Shown here piece after piece: positions 1-11,101 of a stretch of 64,000 nucleotides of DNA. The stretch covers positions 6,342,327-6,406,326 of the forward strand of contig OY848926.1 in the NCBI GenBank assembly GCA_963693285.1, written 5' to 3'. The DNA is from Xestospongia muta. Lineage: Eukaryota; Porifera; Demospongiae; Haplosclerida; Petrosiidae. A model generated the notes under the pieces. It saw nothing but the letters and a program-made list of their open reading frames with translations, searched no databases and had not been told where the DNA came from. Made by a program: the position numbers and the translations under genes. Position 1 is the first letter of the stretch; every line of letters starts with the position of its first letter.

Positions 1-56
1 AACCTTAATAGGTTCATCTCTTTCTTGTTGTGTGTACAACTACTTCTGATTGTAGT

Positions 57-550
57 TGTTGTTGGTTGATACTGGTTACTATGACAATGCATGAGTGTGT
101 GGGTGAACCATCTCCATATATGGTCAAATTGAGTGGGCAGGATATACTAGGAGGAGCTGATTTAAGTCAATTAGTAATGACATACATGTTGCCTAGTAAC
201 ACTAACGAACAGTGTGTGTTTGTTTTCATTAGTATATAATAATGTATCACTATTGTAGGGTTATCTACTATAGGATAGCTTCTAGTAAACACCTGGCAGC
301 AAGTTTATCAAACAATGACATCGTTGTTTGGGATCTATTACAATCTCATCCTGTTGCCAAGATCTCGTTATCAGGTACATAGTTCAATGACCCTTAGTAA
401 TTACCCCTATGTGTCTATGACCCCACTAATTAAAACTTAATAATTACTATAGGCATTAAAATGGATTCCTTTGTTTGGCCACAAAACAACAAACTATGGA
501 TCATTAGTAATAACTGTCTTCATTTATTTAAGAAAAATGACAAGATATAA
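57..550 (+). CDS. WD40-repeat protein, 3' end only (possibly WDR4-like)
   Basis: The last exons of a gene entering from the left edge. An exon near 283-373 reads RIASSKHLAASLSNNDIVVW, a typical WD40 blade ending in a VVWDL-type strand. A GT..AG intron (about 374-452) leads to the last exon, which ends LHLFKKNDKI and stops at 548-550. An upstream exon probably covers about 57-210, but its splice sites are ambiguous. The spacing of the blade and the short tail recall WDR4, the non-catalytic partner of the tRNA m7G46 methyltransferase, but too little is present to assign it. It converges on BUD31 with 48 bp between stop codons. Confidence 0.5.
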
Positions 551-598
551 GAAGGAGAACAAATGATGAGATAAATCTTAATGTCATATTACAGTTAA

Positions 599-1280
599 TT
601 ATCCGGAACATCCCCTACATCCACAATGTACACACTCTGTTATCTTGTCCTATATATTATAGTTAACATCAAGTCATGTAACTAGTTATTAACTCACAGT
701 TTCTAATTTACTTTTTGGTACTCTACAGATACAAGTTGTACCAAAGTTAGTATCTCGAGGTTGAATGCATCTTAGACAGCATAAATTCTCGTAGCCTGAC
801 TATTAATTAATTTGTAATTAATAGGAGCACCTAATGAAACGACTTACTTTCTTCCATTTTGCTATAAGTGCTGCATCAGCATAATTCTCGTCAAGACAAA
901 ATTGATAGAGTTCTAATAAATAATATAATTATTGTAATATTACTGATGACCACACCCACTTACCTCGACTAATTGCTTTTCTTTTGTAGAACAAATCAAA
1001 AATATATCGTGATTTTTGATGGTGTATTCTAGTTAATAAAAGGTTGAAAATATATGATGCCATTATTACACTTAACTTACTTGAATATTGGCCATAAAGC
1101 TTCAACTTTACGCTTACCTTCATGAGTCTCACTTTCAGCTGTGTATCATTGACATGACAATGACATCATACAATAGAGGACATTACCTTCTCTTAACTTT
1201 TGATCCAGTTCATCTAATGTGGGTTCTATTAGTTCCCATCCCTCGGGTGGTTTTTTCTTAGACCTTCTTACCTTGGGCAT
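599..1280 (-). CDS. BUD31: BUD31 homolog, spliceosome-associated zinc protein (G10 family)
   Basis: BUD31 is a small nuclear protein of the activated spliceosome. Six small exons on the minus strand give a protein of about 144 residues, the usual family length. It starts [20 protein letters not shown] and contains the hallmark segment [15 protein letters not shown]. The C-terminal zinc cluster is complete (CCLRC, CIC, and [11 protein letters not shown] just before the stop). Introns are about 40-90 nt. The start is fixed by the invariant MPK N-terminus. It is divergent from RPS9, with 107 bp between start codons. Confidence 0.95.
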
Positions 1281-1387
1281 CGTTTATTGCTGACTCAGTA
1301 GATTATGACGTTGTGATACAACTGCTCGAGATCACGTGATGATGTCTTCCTTTAGAAACACGTGGTGAAAAAGCAAGGTGAAGGACA
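1281..1387. promoter_or_regulatory. BUD31/RPS9 divergent promoter with two CACGTG E-boxes
   Basis: The 107 bp between two divergent start codons must hold both promoters and both 5' leaders. It contains two CACGTG palindromes, at 1333-1338 and 1359-1364, with 20 bases between them. These are candidate sites for bHLH-Zip factors such as Myc/Max or USF. Function is inferred from position and motif only. Confidence 0.45.
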
Positions 1388-2045
<658 letters not shown>

Positions 2046-2178
2046 ATCTCTGTAATGGAATATCTCCTGTGTCTTTATATGTATCATTGTATCTCAATAG
2101 GTTATCTCAAGTAAAAAGGACTTTTGAATATCTCAGATGATAAGTTTTATTTGGAAAAAAAGAATTTTTCATGTTAAA

Positions 2179-3248
2179 TTATTTGACACCTACATTAGGT
2201 TGTGTTGTCGCTAATGCCATTTGCATTGCTCTAAATGACTTGGGACATGTATTAGCGTAATGACCTTTCTCTCCACACTATATAGTAGAGTCAGTAACTA
2301 TAATAGTTGTAATAGATACTAACTTTAAAACAAGTGACTTCGTGAAGTGGACGACGAACAAATGGTTTTGTTTGTGTTACTGTGGTACTTGTTACAGTTG
2401 GAGTGTCTTGTGTTGGTTGGGGTGTGGTCACTGTAGTCAAGTTACCAAACTAAATGGATGTATAGATACACAATGGATGCACAAGTCAACTCACAATAGC
2501 TGATGAATTAAATGCTGGAAAAGTTTTTGTTCCAGGCAGTTCATATTTGGGGCTATAAATAGAAGGAGATTCAATGAAGTCATGATTACATCATTAAACT
2601 TACTGGACAAATTTACAATTACGTCCATCAGGGCAGAATCCATACAAATAACATTGACATATTACTCTCCTTGTATGTCTATTACGACATGATGGCCCTA
2701 GTTGTATTGGTAATAACAATCATGACAAAAGATTACTTACCATGTTTACAAAAACCTCTATCATACCACGGGCAGTCTTTTATTTTTAATGTTTCAGCAT
2801 CAACATGCATGAACTGACAATCTTTATTATTACATTCACCTAATTATAAAAAATATCACACACAACTATATACTACATGTATTTTACCAAATTTTTGAAA
2901 GAAATAACATACTGGCATACGTCCCATATCATATTCGTGAAGAAATTCACAATCATCACCTTTGTTACACAACTGACGTAACCAATGTTTACATACTATA
3001 ACTCTCTCTCCTTTAATATGACGATATGGACAATTAGAACCACGTGTACATGTTCCTTGAAGGAAAAACTCACACAGAGGTGCCTTATTCTCTAAAAGTC
3101 ATTGATAATTGTCAATAAGATTAATGCAGTAACAGGACTTACTGTCCATTCCAGGAAAAGGTAGTGGAATAGCTCCTAACTGCTTCGATAAATACTGCTC
3201 TATTTCAAATTCATAGTCATCAACACTTGAGATGGCGTCCTGCAACAT
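2179..3248 (-). CDS. CPSF4: Cleavage and polyadenylation specificity factor 30 kDa subunit
   Basis: CPSF30 recognises the AAUAAA poly(A) signal. The protein has five CCCH fingers in the usual C-x8-C-x5-C-x3-H spacing (for example CKHWLRQLCNKGDDCEFLH and CPWYDRGFCKHGPSCRNRH) and a C-terminal CCHC zinc knuckle, CFKCGEKGHYANTC. The N-terminal segment QLGAIPLPFPGMD is also family-typical. The linker between finger 5 and the knuckle is short and rich in T, P and V. The start codon at 3248 gives MLQDAISSVDDYEFEIEQ. It is divergent from PDAP1. Confidence 0.95.
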
Positions 3249-3425
3249 GTCCAATTCTTTTCAGTAACTTATCATGAAAAGGGTTAAAATAAAAATTGGT
3301 AAAGGGTTAAAAAATAATTGGTAAAGGAATAAACGGGAGCATTTTACAGAAAAAGCTCTCCGTATACTTCATGTAATAAGTCACGCCCACCATATTTCAT
3401 AAGATTTCTGTACTTTTTTCTAAAG
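3249..3425. promoter_or_regulatory. CPSF4/PDAP1 divergent promoter, shared module
   Basis: This 178-bp gap carries two GGGTTAAA copies (about 3276 and 3303), an AAACGGGAGCATTTTACAG block (3331-3349) and CTCCGTATACTT (3357-3368). Related blocks in the same relative order occur in the SNRPC/SAMM50 and WBP11/EXOC7 divergent promoters (see findings). A regulatory role is inferred. Confidence 0.45.
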
Positions 3426-4231
3426 ATGCCCAGAGGTATGATTTACAAATTATTGTATACTAGTTGTATTCTAGCTTTACAGGTAAACCCAAGGGAGGTC
3501 ACAAAGGTCGTATGAAACATTACCTCACAGCTGAAGAAATTGCTGACCAAGAAGAAAAGAAAAAACGAGAACAAGAATGGAAAGTATGTGAACTATCACA
3601 AAATTCTAATTACTGATATAATTACTTAGAAAAAGAAGGGGTTGGCCTCTAGGGAAGATGTAGTAGATGAAGATGAAGATGAAAGTAAAGGAGCAACTGG
3701 AGGAGGGACTAATATAGATTTGGAAGAAAAAGAACAAGATATAGAAGAAGAAGAAGAGGAGGAGGAGGAGTCATCAAGTGATGAGGATGTAAGATTATTA
3801 TAGTAGTATGTAGTATTATCTCTAGTGGGTATTAGGATATTGAACCTAAAGGAAAAGGTGTTAGTCATTTAATAGAAATAGAGAACCCAAATAGAGTTCA
3901 ACAGAAAGGAAAGAAAGTTCATAATATTGATGTTGATGTAAAGGTAGAACTCTCTAGAAGAGAAAGGTACATTATATGATGTCTGTATGTCAATGTACTG
4001 TTATGATTAGGGAAGAAATACAGAAACAAAGAGATGTTGCAGCATATCGTAAGAAACATGAAGCAGGTTTGACAGAAGAAGCAAGAAGAGATCTAGCACG
4101 TTTAGCATTAATTAAACAACAACGAGAAGATGCTGCTAGAAAAAAGGACTTAGAGAAACAAGGTAATTGTATTAATTTTGAAAAATTATAAAATTGTTTT
4201 TTAATTAGCTGCAGAAAAAAAGAAGAAATGA
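3426..4231 (+). CDS. PDAP1: 28 kDa heat- and acid-stable phosphoprotein (PDGFA-associated protein 1)
   Basis: A small, highly charged conserved protein reported to bind PDGF-A and RNA; its molecular role is not firmly known. The first exon is only MPR, followed by [11 protein letters not shown] glutamate-rich middle leads to the family core [15 protein letters not shown], then [14 protein letters not shown] and [17 protein letters not shown]. The last exon encodes AAEKKKK and stops at 4229-4231. The core spacing matches animal PDAP1. The next gene starts at most 120 bp downstream on the same strand. Confidence 0.93.
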
Positions 4232-4350
4232 ATTTGAAATTTAACTTTGACGATGAAATATATACACGTGGGTTTGCACATGCGCATTATTTACTCAATT
4301 ATTCACGATTAATAAAAATAGCGGGAATAGTGGGTGGGATTTGGGACAAA

Positions 4351-7300
4351 ATGGTATCTTATAGTCCAGTCAAGTTGGTAGTTGAAGAACAAGTTCCTTT
4401 TACACCCCCTAAGTTGTGTCAGACCCTCTCTCAACAATCACTTGAAAGTTATACTCGATCACATCGTGAAGAAGACGAGACTACCAGTCAGTCTTTACTG
4501 TTAGACACTTCACTATCAAGTAGTGCCTCAGATACTCATCAGAAACCAAAGGAAGTTAGTCTCCATTTTAATTTACAATCTTTATATCATTATTACTAGC
4601 GTGAACAGAAAAGCTGTGGACAATGTAGTAATTGTAAGAAAGATGTTTGTGGACAATGTAAGTATTGTCGAGATAAAATAAACTTTGGTGTTACAGGAAG
4701 AAAGAAACAAAAATGTGTTTATCATAAATGTCAACAAATGGTAAGACATCAATTAACTTATTTATTAGTCTTTATTTGGTTAGGCTATTGGATCAGACAA
4801 TGACAAGTGTGATAATTCACCTGAGAGTATTTCATTAATGGAATATAATGATAGGGTGAGTCCTGATCCTAGTCCCATTAGACCTGCTAAAAGAAAGAGA
4901 ATTTCTCATCAACTATCATCTTCAGATGAAGAACCTGACTCGGCTGATATCTCCTGTATGATCATTGACTCTCCAGTCATTAATGGTCTATCTTCAGCCA
5001 CTAATGGTGATAATACCTTACCTGGTTTATCTCCAGTTTGGGCATCTATATTTAGGAAGCCATCCAGTCATGACAGACAGCGCTCTCCCAAAAATTCTCC
5101 AAAGAGACCATCTAGTCCTTGTAGTCCATTGTCTCCACGAGCAAGTCCCAAAAAAGGATCACCTTTAAAACGCAAACTAACTCTTCCTTCTTGTAAGAGC
5201 CCTCAGAAATCATCAAGTTTGTTTAACACTGCCAGAAAACAAGTGACCACAGCATATATTGACCATGCCCCTTTTGATGGATTAGTTCATGTAAAACAAG
5301 CAGATGCTGATATGTCATTATATAATACACCATCTCTGGTTTTAAGACCAAATCCCATTCCAATGGTAACTACTGGTATGAGAATGAATCTTGGTAGTAT
5401 TACGAATGCATTGTCTAAACAAAATGTAATGATAAAGTCATCAGAGTTACCTCAAGAGAATATAAATTTATCTTCTGATAATGGTCGTCAAATACTTTAT
5501 AGATACCAGACACTTCGAAAAGAATTAGAAAAATCCCCTGTCTGTTGTCATGGTGACACAATCATTGATCTAACAAGTGAACCTGTTAATTCAACTAAAA
5601 GACGTAGGGACAGAGCTAATCGCTATGGAAACAAGAGAATGTCCCTTTGTTGTAAGATACATATTTTACATCAAAATAATAAAATTGTGGTGGACAAATC
5701 TTGTTATAAGATTGATACAAGGAGACGATCACTTCGATTAGCTCGTAAAGAAAGTACTGATGTTATAGAAGAACCAGTTAGAAAGAGAAGACGTTCTGAT
5801 AGTGTCAGTATTGTGTCTGTAGAAGACCACACCTCCAGTATAGTCTCTATACAAGACCACGCCTCCAAATTAGGGCAGGATTCATGGTGTGATTTTTATC
5901 AACCTCGTAACGCACATGATGTTATCGGTAATCAATCTAATGTATCACAATTATTATTATGGTTGAAACAATGGAAAGATAGATGTCAAACTAATCAAAG
6001 ACCACCCGAAGTATCACCTGAACAAAGACCACACCCACTTGATGACAGCTTGAATTCTTCACTTTTTGATGAAGAGGAAGATGAAAGTCTGTGTGCTGCC
6101 ATGATTATTAGTGGTCCATGTGGGGTGGGTAAGACAGCAGCTGTATATGCTTGTGCTCAAGAGTTAGGATATAAAGTATTAGAAATAAACTCCACCCACC
6201 TTCGTACTCGTCAAAATATTATGTCTACGTTAAGAGAAGCTACATTGTCTCATCAAGTGATGCGAGTGAATGAAGAGTCTAATAGTAATAATCTGAAAAC
6301 ATCTGATAATACTGGTAAAACATCAAACTTGTTCTCGTTTTTTACATCTCAAAAGAAACCAGCTACCACTAATATTACTAGTAGCAGTAATGGGTGTGGC
6401 TCTACACTTACCTTGGCAACGACCACACTCATTTTATTGGAAGAGGTATAGTCTAGTAGTTATTATAATATATATATCTTATCATGTAGGTGGATGTTTT
6501 GTTTGATGAAGAATGTCGAGGATTTTGGTCTGCAGTATATGATCTATTACTATCTACAAAACGACCACTTATTTTAACATCAAATAGTACGTCAGTTTAA
6601 TCTACAAATCATATTGTTATATTTAACCCTTTAGATCCTGAGTTACATCTCGAGTGTCCATACAAAAAACTAGTGTTTGCTCCACCCACTCAAGTAATTA
6701 TTTTTTATAATTTCATTAATTAATGTTAATTTAAATAGTTTGATTTAGCTCTTCATTGTCAGCTATTGTCTTTGTCACATGACTATCATATGACTACACA
6801 TGAGGCTAACCAACTAACACAACATTTTGATATTAGAAAACTCTTTAATACTATGCAGTTTTGGTTAGCAGGGAGAACAGCGTCTACAGACTCCACCCAT
6901 TTAATTAGCCTCGTAAGTGTAATAAATACTACCAATAATTATGATATTATTATAGGAACATCGTGAACTGGTTAGTAAAGCTGGTATCAGTAGTTTATTA
7001 CCATTATTAGTATCTAATCAATTATCTGATATTAGGGTACTTACCCCTAATAGTAAATATGAAATGTTGGATCACTGTAGTTCAGTATGTGATCTTGCTG
7101 CTACTATGGATATCCTAGGGTCACATGACATGTCTATTGAGTCATGTGATCCATGGTGGTCCTGTCATGTGACTGATAGTCTTACTGATGAGTTACCAAA
7201 TCTATCATCATCGTGTTGTTATGATTGTAAAAACCAATACACTAATTCCCTCACTGGACTGATACTGAAACCAACCTCTGTTGGTATGAGTTTGAGTTTA

Positions 7301-7639
7301 CCACAATCCAAGGAGTGAGTTATATGTTACTATGACGACAAACATTTATATTTAATTAGACACATCAGTCAAGTACAGAGAAGTCAGAGACAATGTTCTA
7401 ATGTATTTCATTATCGCACTGTATTATCACGTCATTCATTAGTTACTGATAGTTTGCCATCTCTTCATATAATATGTTGTCAGGAATTTATTAGAGAAAA
7501 AATGAAAACTAGTCGAAGGTAAGTAAGTGTTGTTCCTTTCCAGTTATTATTGTATTATAGGTTTACTCATTATTTACAACAACACAATCTAAATCACTTA
7601 TTAGAATTTGTTAAATATGGTAAACTCACTGCACAATAA
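4351..7639 (+). CDS. ATAD5: ATAD5/Elg1-type PCNA unloader with an N-terminal CXXC zinc finger
   Basis: ATAD5 heads an RFC-like clamp complex that removes PCNA from DNA after replication. Exon 1 (4351-4554) is followed by exon 2 (4600-4740), which encodes a CXXC zinc finger at residues about 74-112: eight cysteines with the spacing C-x2-C-x2-C-x4-C-x2-C-x2-C, then KKQKC and the last C four residues on. Phase 0 is kept across both introns into the large exon 4784-6451. That exon holds an Ser/Pro/Lys-rich region, the motif WCDFYQPRNAHDVIGNQ, the Walker A segment GPCGVGKTAAVYACA (residue about 558) and Walker B (LILLEEV, then DVLFDEE in the next exon). Later exons give the lid and collar. The total is about 1,000 residues. 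The KFGG motif of classical CXXC fingers is NFGV here. An in-frame ATG at 4228 overlaps the PDAP1 stop and is less likely as the start. Confidence 0.85.
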
Positions 7640-7665
7640 TAATATATTATTTTCCATATTATTTA

Positions 7666-9149
7666 TTAATGTGTTTGTATTAATGATGATGTAATGACCT
7701 CAGGTCTGGCTCCACCCACCTACAATATGACAATCATTAATGTTATTATAAAACCACACCCACTGATATTTTGCTTTGTTTGTGTTGATCAGTTCATGAG
7801 AATAATATTTAAAAAGAAGACTAGAATCCTTTAAGTGTGGATTATGATCTAAAAAATCTTCAAAGCTACTGTTTTTATCCACCATCTAATAACAAATCAC
7901 ATGACTATCACATTGTATCATGTGACATACCTTTTCTAATGCACGACAGATCATGTGAATAAAAAACAAAGTGATTGTTTCGTGATATCCACGTTTAATC
8001 TAATCATATTTAATGAGGTATATCTGATAGAGTACACTCACTTTATCACTGTTCCTTTCATTAAAATGCTTTATTCCTTCTCTGTATTTAACACAATACA
8101 AAATTATTGTTGTAATGGACATACCTTATCAGTGGAGTAGCAGTCTCTTGTCCATGTTCTTGAATATAATTCCATGCCATACGTAAATGAGCCTATAATA
8201 ATGTATACGACATATATAATACACATATATGTGTGTGTGTGTGTGATATAGTTGGTATACCTCGTGTGTCCAATCTTCATATGCTAAAGTAGCTGTTTCA
8301 AATGACTTCATGAAGCTCTCATCACCTACTGAACGATATGTCCTATATAGTGGTATATTATTAATATATGATAGTACCAGCTATCATTGTAGTACCTGGC
8401 ATAATAGAGAAGAGCATTGTCTTCATTGTGTTCTAATAAAACTTTATTAACTAGACCATACCACACATGATGATCACCAATATTATGGACACTGTGTGTG
8501 TTACATGAGAGTACTACACTACAATTTGGAAGAAGAGGATAACCCTACTTATTAAGGAAATAATTAATGAGTAATAGTTGTTTAAATTTACTTCTTCAGA
8601 CAATGTATGAGGTATGTTTTGAAATTGATCTTGATTATTTGGTGCTGGGTTAGAAAAATGGATGCTATGATGAACCTGATAAACTGGTTTTGAATATTGG
8701 TTTAACCAGTTTCTCAAACATTACTTGTTTCTCTGATAAAACATGAACAATAAAAGATTTTGCTTCCAGTAACAAATTGTGCATTCGACTAGTTTAACCA
8801 AAGGTAAAGGTCATCTATCAGTACATATCATACCTTGGATGACTAACACAGAATGATATAATTGGAGGTGTGAGAGAGACACTCGTAAATGAACTACATG
8901 TTACCCCTCGTCTTATGTTACCATGACTGCTAGTCACTACCACAACTAATTAAGATGGGTGGAGCTACATGTCACATCATATGTCCTACCTGGTGAGGGA
9001 ACTCTACGCATTGCTTGAAGAAACCTTGTCTTAACTTGTTCAGGTGTTATAATTAGTATTGTTAATTAATAATATGACTTACCATCTTCATGTGTCCATC
9101 TCCACTGGATTCTGTGGAGTCTAGTGACATATGATCTGAAAGACATCAT
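7666..9149 (-). CDS. Flavin reductase-like (FMN-binding split-barrel) protein, probably mitochondrial
   Basis: The family uses FMN/FAD in NAD(P)H-dependent reduction; the substrate here is unknown. Splice phases support a start at 9149 reading MMSFRSYVTRLHRIQWRW, a basic, acid-free stretch like a mitochondrial presequence. It continues FLQAMRRVPSP, then VVVTSSHGNIRRGVTCSSFT, then FIVHVLSEKQ, and the FMN-barrel strand SVHNIGDHHVWYGLVNKVL followed by ALLYYARTYRSVGDE. These match the order of motifs in the flavin_reduct domain. The C-terminal 120 or so residues (AHLRMAWNYIQEHG onward, ending SSLIQTH) are an extension I do not recognise. There are about eight introns. It lies head to head with PGS1, 53 bp apart. 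Confidence 0.7.
8222..8246. repeat. (TG)n microsatellite in an intron
   Basis: A short TG run inside an intron of the flavin-reductase-like gene. Confidence 0.8.
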
Positions 9150-9202
9150 GAATATTAATAAGTTGTAGACGACGAGCAGCTCCGCCCTGCTGCCTGATAG
9201 TA

Positions 9203-10984
9203 ATGGCTATTTCTCGTATCTTAGGCTCGTTTTCTTGGTTGTGTGAACATTCTCGACCACTTCTAGTCCGAGGCGACCATATCTCGGTACTACTTTCTCC
9301 TCAGAAATACTACGAATGGCTCAAGGTAAAGTTGATAACAATAACATACAACAATAAATTTATTGTAGGAACAAGTCTTGTCTGCAAAGAAAAGGATCCT
9401 CCTTTCCTCGTTATATCTAGGTACGGGAAAGCTAGAACAAGAGTTGGTAGGTTTACTTATAGTAGTTATATTATAAGTTACTAATGATAGGTATCTACTC
9501 TCGAGTGTTCTCTTAATAGCAACCCCCACCTCCAATGTATTGTAGTTCTAGATTATCTCCGTGGAAACAGAGGTGATTCTAACTCACGTAGTATGTTTCA
9601 GCAACTCTTAGAGAATTACAGTGATCAATTTCATCTTTATATGTATCACACTCCTCATTTACGAGGAATTTTAAAGGAGATATTTCCAGAGAGATTGAAT
9701 GAAGTCATAGGTTTACAACACACTAAGATATATCTCTTTGATGATAATGTTATGTTAACTGGGTTAGTGGGAAATGTATCATTCATCCATCCATCTATCC
9801 ATCCATCCATTCATCAATAAATTTATCCATCCATTTATTCATTCATCCATCCATAGAGCTAATTTAAGTAACGACTATTTTACAAACAGACAAGATCGAT
9901 ACATCATCTTTAAATCTTGTGCCAACTTTGCAGACAAAATGGCATCATTACATCATATTATATCACAACATTCCTTTGTTATGAAAGCTGATGGTAGTAT
10001 TGACACACCTCCAGCCACACCCACTAATCCACTACATTCAAGACATAATGCTATGCATTTTAAAGTGTCATTTCAAGAAGCCATCCAAAATGCAATTAAG
10101 ACTCATTCTGAACCCAGTAATATGATGGAGACTGATTCCCATTCTGATATGGATATGAGAACAGAATATGACACTGTTGTTTTTCCTTTAATACAAATGG
10201 GTCAGTACAATATAAAACAAGATGAGCGAGTGACTCAAAAGATTTTAGCTGATGTAAAACTCAATGAACATGTTTATTTAGCATCTGGTTATTTTAATTT
10301 ACCTCAAGTATATTCAGAGGCCATCATTAATAGTTCTGGACTCTATAATATACTAGCTTCTTCACCACAAGTAAGAACTGTTATTTATTTAAATATAATC
10401 TACTGTTATTTAGGCCAATGGTTTTTATACAGCTAGAGGTGCTTCTAAATATGTTCCCTCAATGTATGTATATTTTGCAACACAATTCTTAAAACAACTA
10501 CACAATCAAGAACAAGAGAATCGTGTACAATATTTAGAGTATTATCGTCCTAACTGGACTTTTCATAGTAAAGGTATTGGTATAAACACATCATGATAAT
10601 ACAATGATATACACTACGTAGGATTATGGTATTACCTATCGCACCAACAATATCCTTCTCTAACGTTAGTTGGATCTAGTAACTATGGTAACCAGACAAT
10701 TTGAACTTTTAATATTGTTTACACATTTAATAGGTCACAGATCGCTGACTAGAGATCTAGAGATACAGGTTGCTATGGTAACTGAAAATCCAGCTCTTCA
10801 ACAAGCTTTACACAATGTAATGTATATAGTTTATGTTAATAATATCATATCTTTACCTCAGGAACAAATGTCACTTTATCAATATGGAGAGAGATTGTCA
10901 TATAATAAAGTGATCAAAGACTCTGATAGGAAACTATCTTTTTGGGTCTGGCTTGCCACCAAGATTCTTCAATCACATGTATAA
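9203..10984 (+). CDS. PGS1: Phosphatidylglycerophosphate synthase, mitochondrial (PLD-type)
   Basis: PGS1 makes phosphatidylglycerophosphate from CDP-diacylglycerol and glycerol-3-phosphate, the committed step to cardiolipin in mitochondria. The sequence shows DHISVLLSPQKYYEWLK, the first HKD motif in GLQHTKIYLFDDNV, the following ANLSNDYFTNRQDRYIIFKS, and the second HKD region FHSK|GLWYY with LTLVGSSNYG. The tail has RSLTRDLEIQVAMVTENPAL and ends LATKILQSHV. The middle DTVVFPLIQMGQYNIKQDE is also family-typical. The N-terminus has few acidic residues, consistent with mitochondrial import. One intron (about 9763-9857) is almost entirely CATC repeat. Confidence 0.95.
9778..9857. repeat. CATC tetranucleotide repeat filling a PGS1 intron
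   Basis: Imperfect CATC/CATT repeats occupy nearly the whole intron between the first HKD exon and the ANLSNDYF exon. The 3' splice site (CCATCCATAG) is formed inside the repeat itself. Confidence 0.85.
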
Positions 10985-11101
10985 AATTTTATTATAATGA
11001 TTATTATATTTATGTTATAGTATATTTTATTATTAAGATTATTATCAACAAGCCACTCCCTCTGACAGTTTACTGATACTTTGCCTTCGTGTTAGCTTGA
11101 A

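Noticed and set aside
4228..4350. Upstream in-frame ATG for the ATAD5 gene overlapping the PDAP1 stop
   Set aside because: The added 41 residues show no conserved features, and the gap probably serves as 5' leader; kept only as an alternative.
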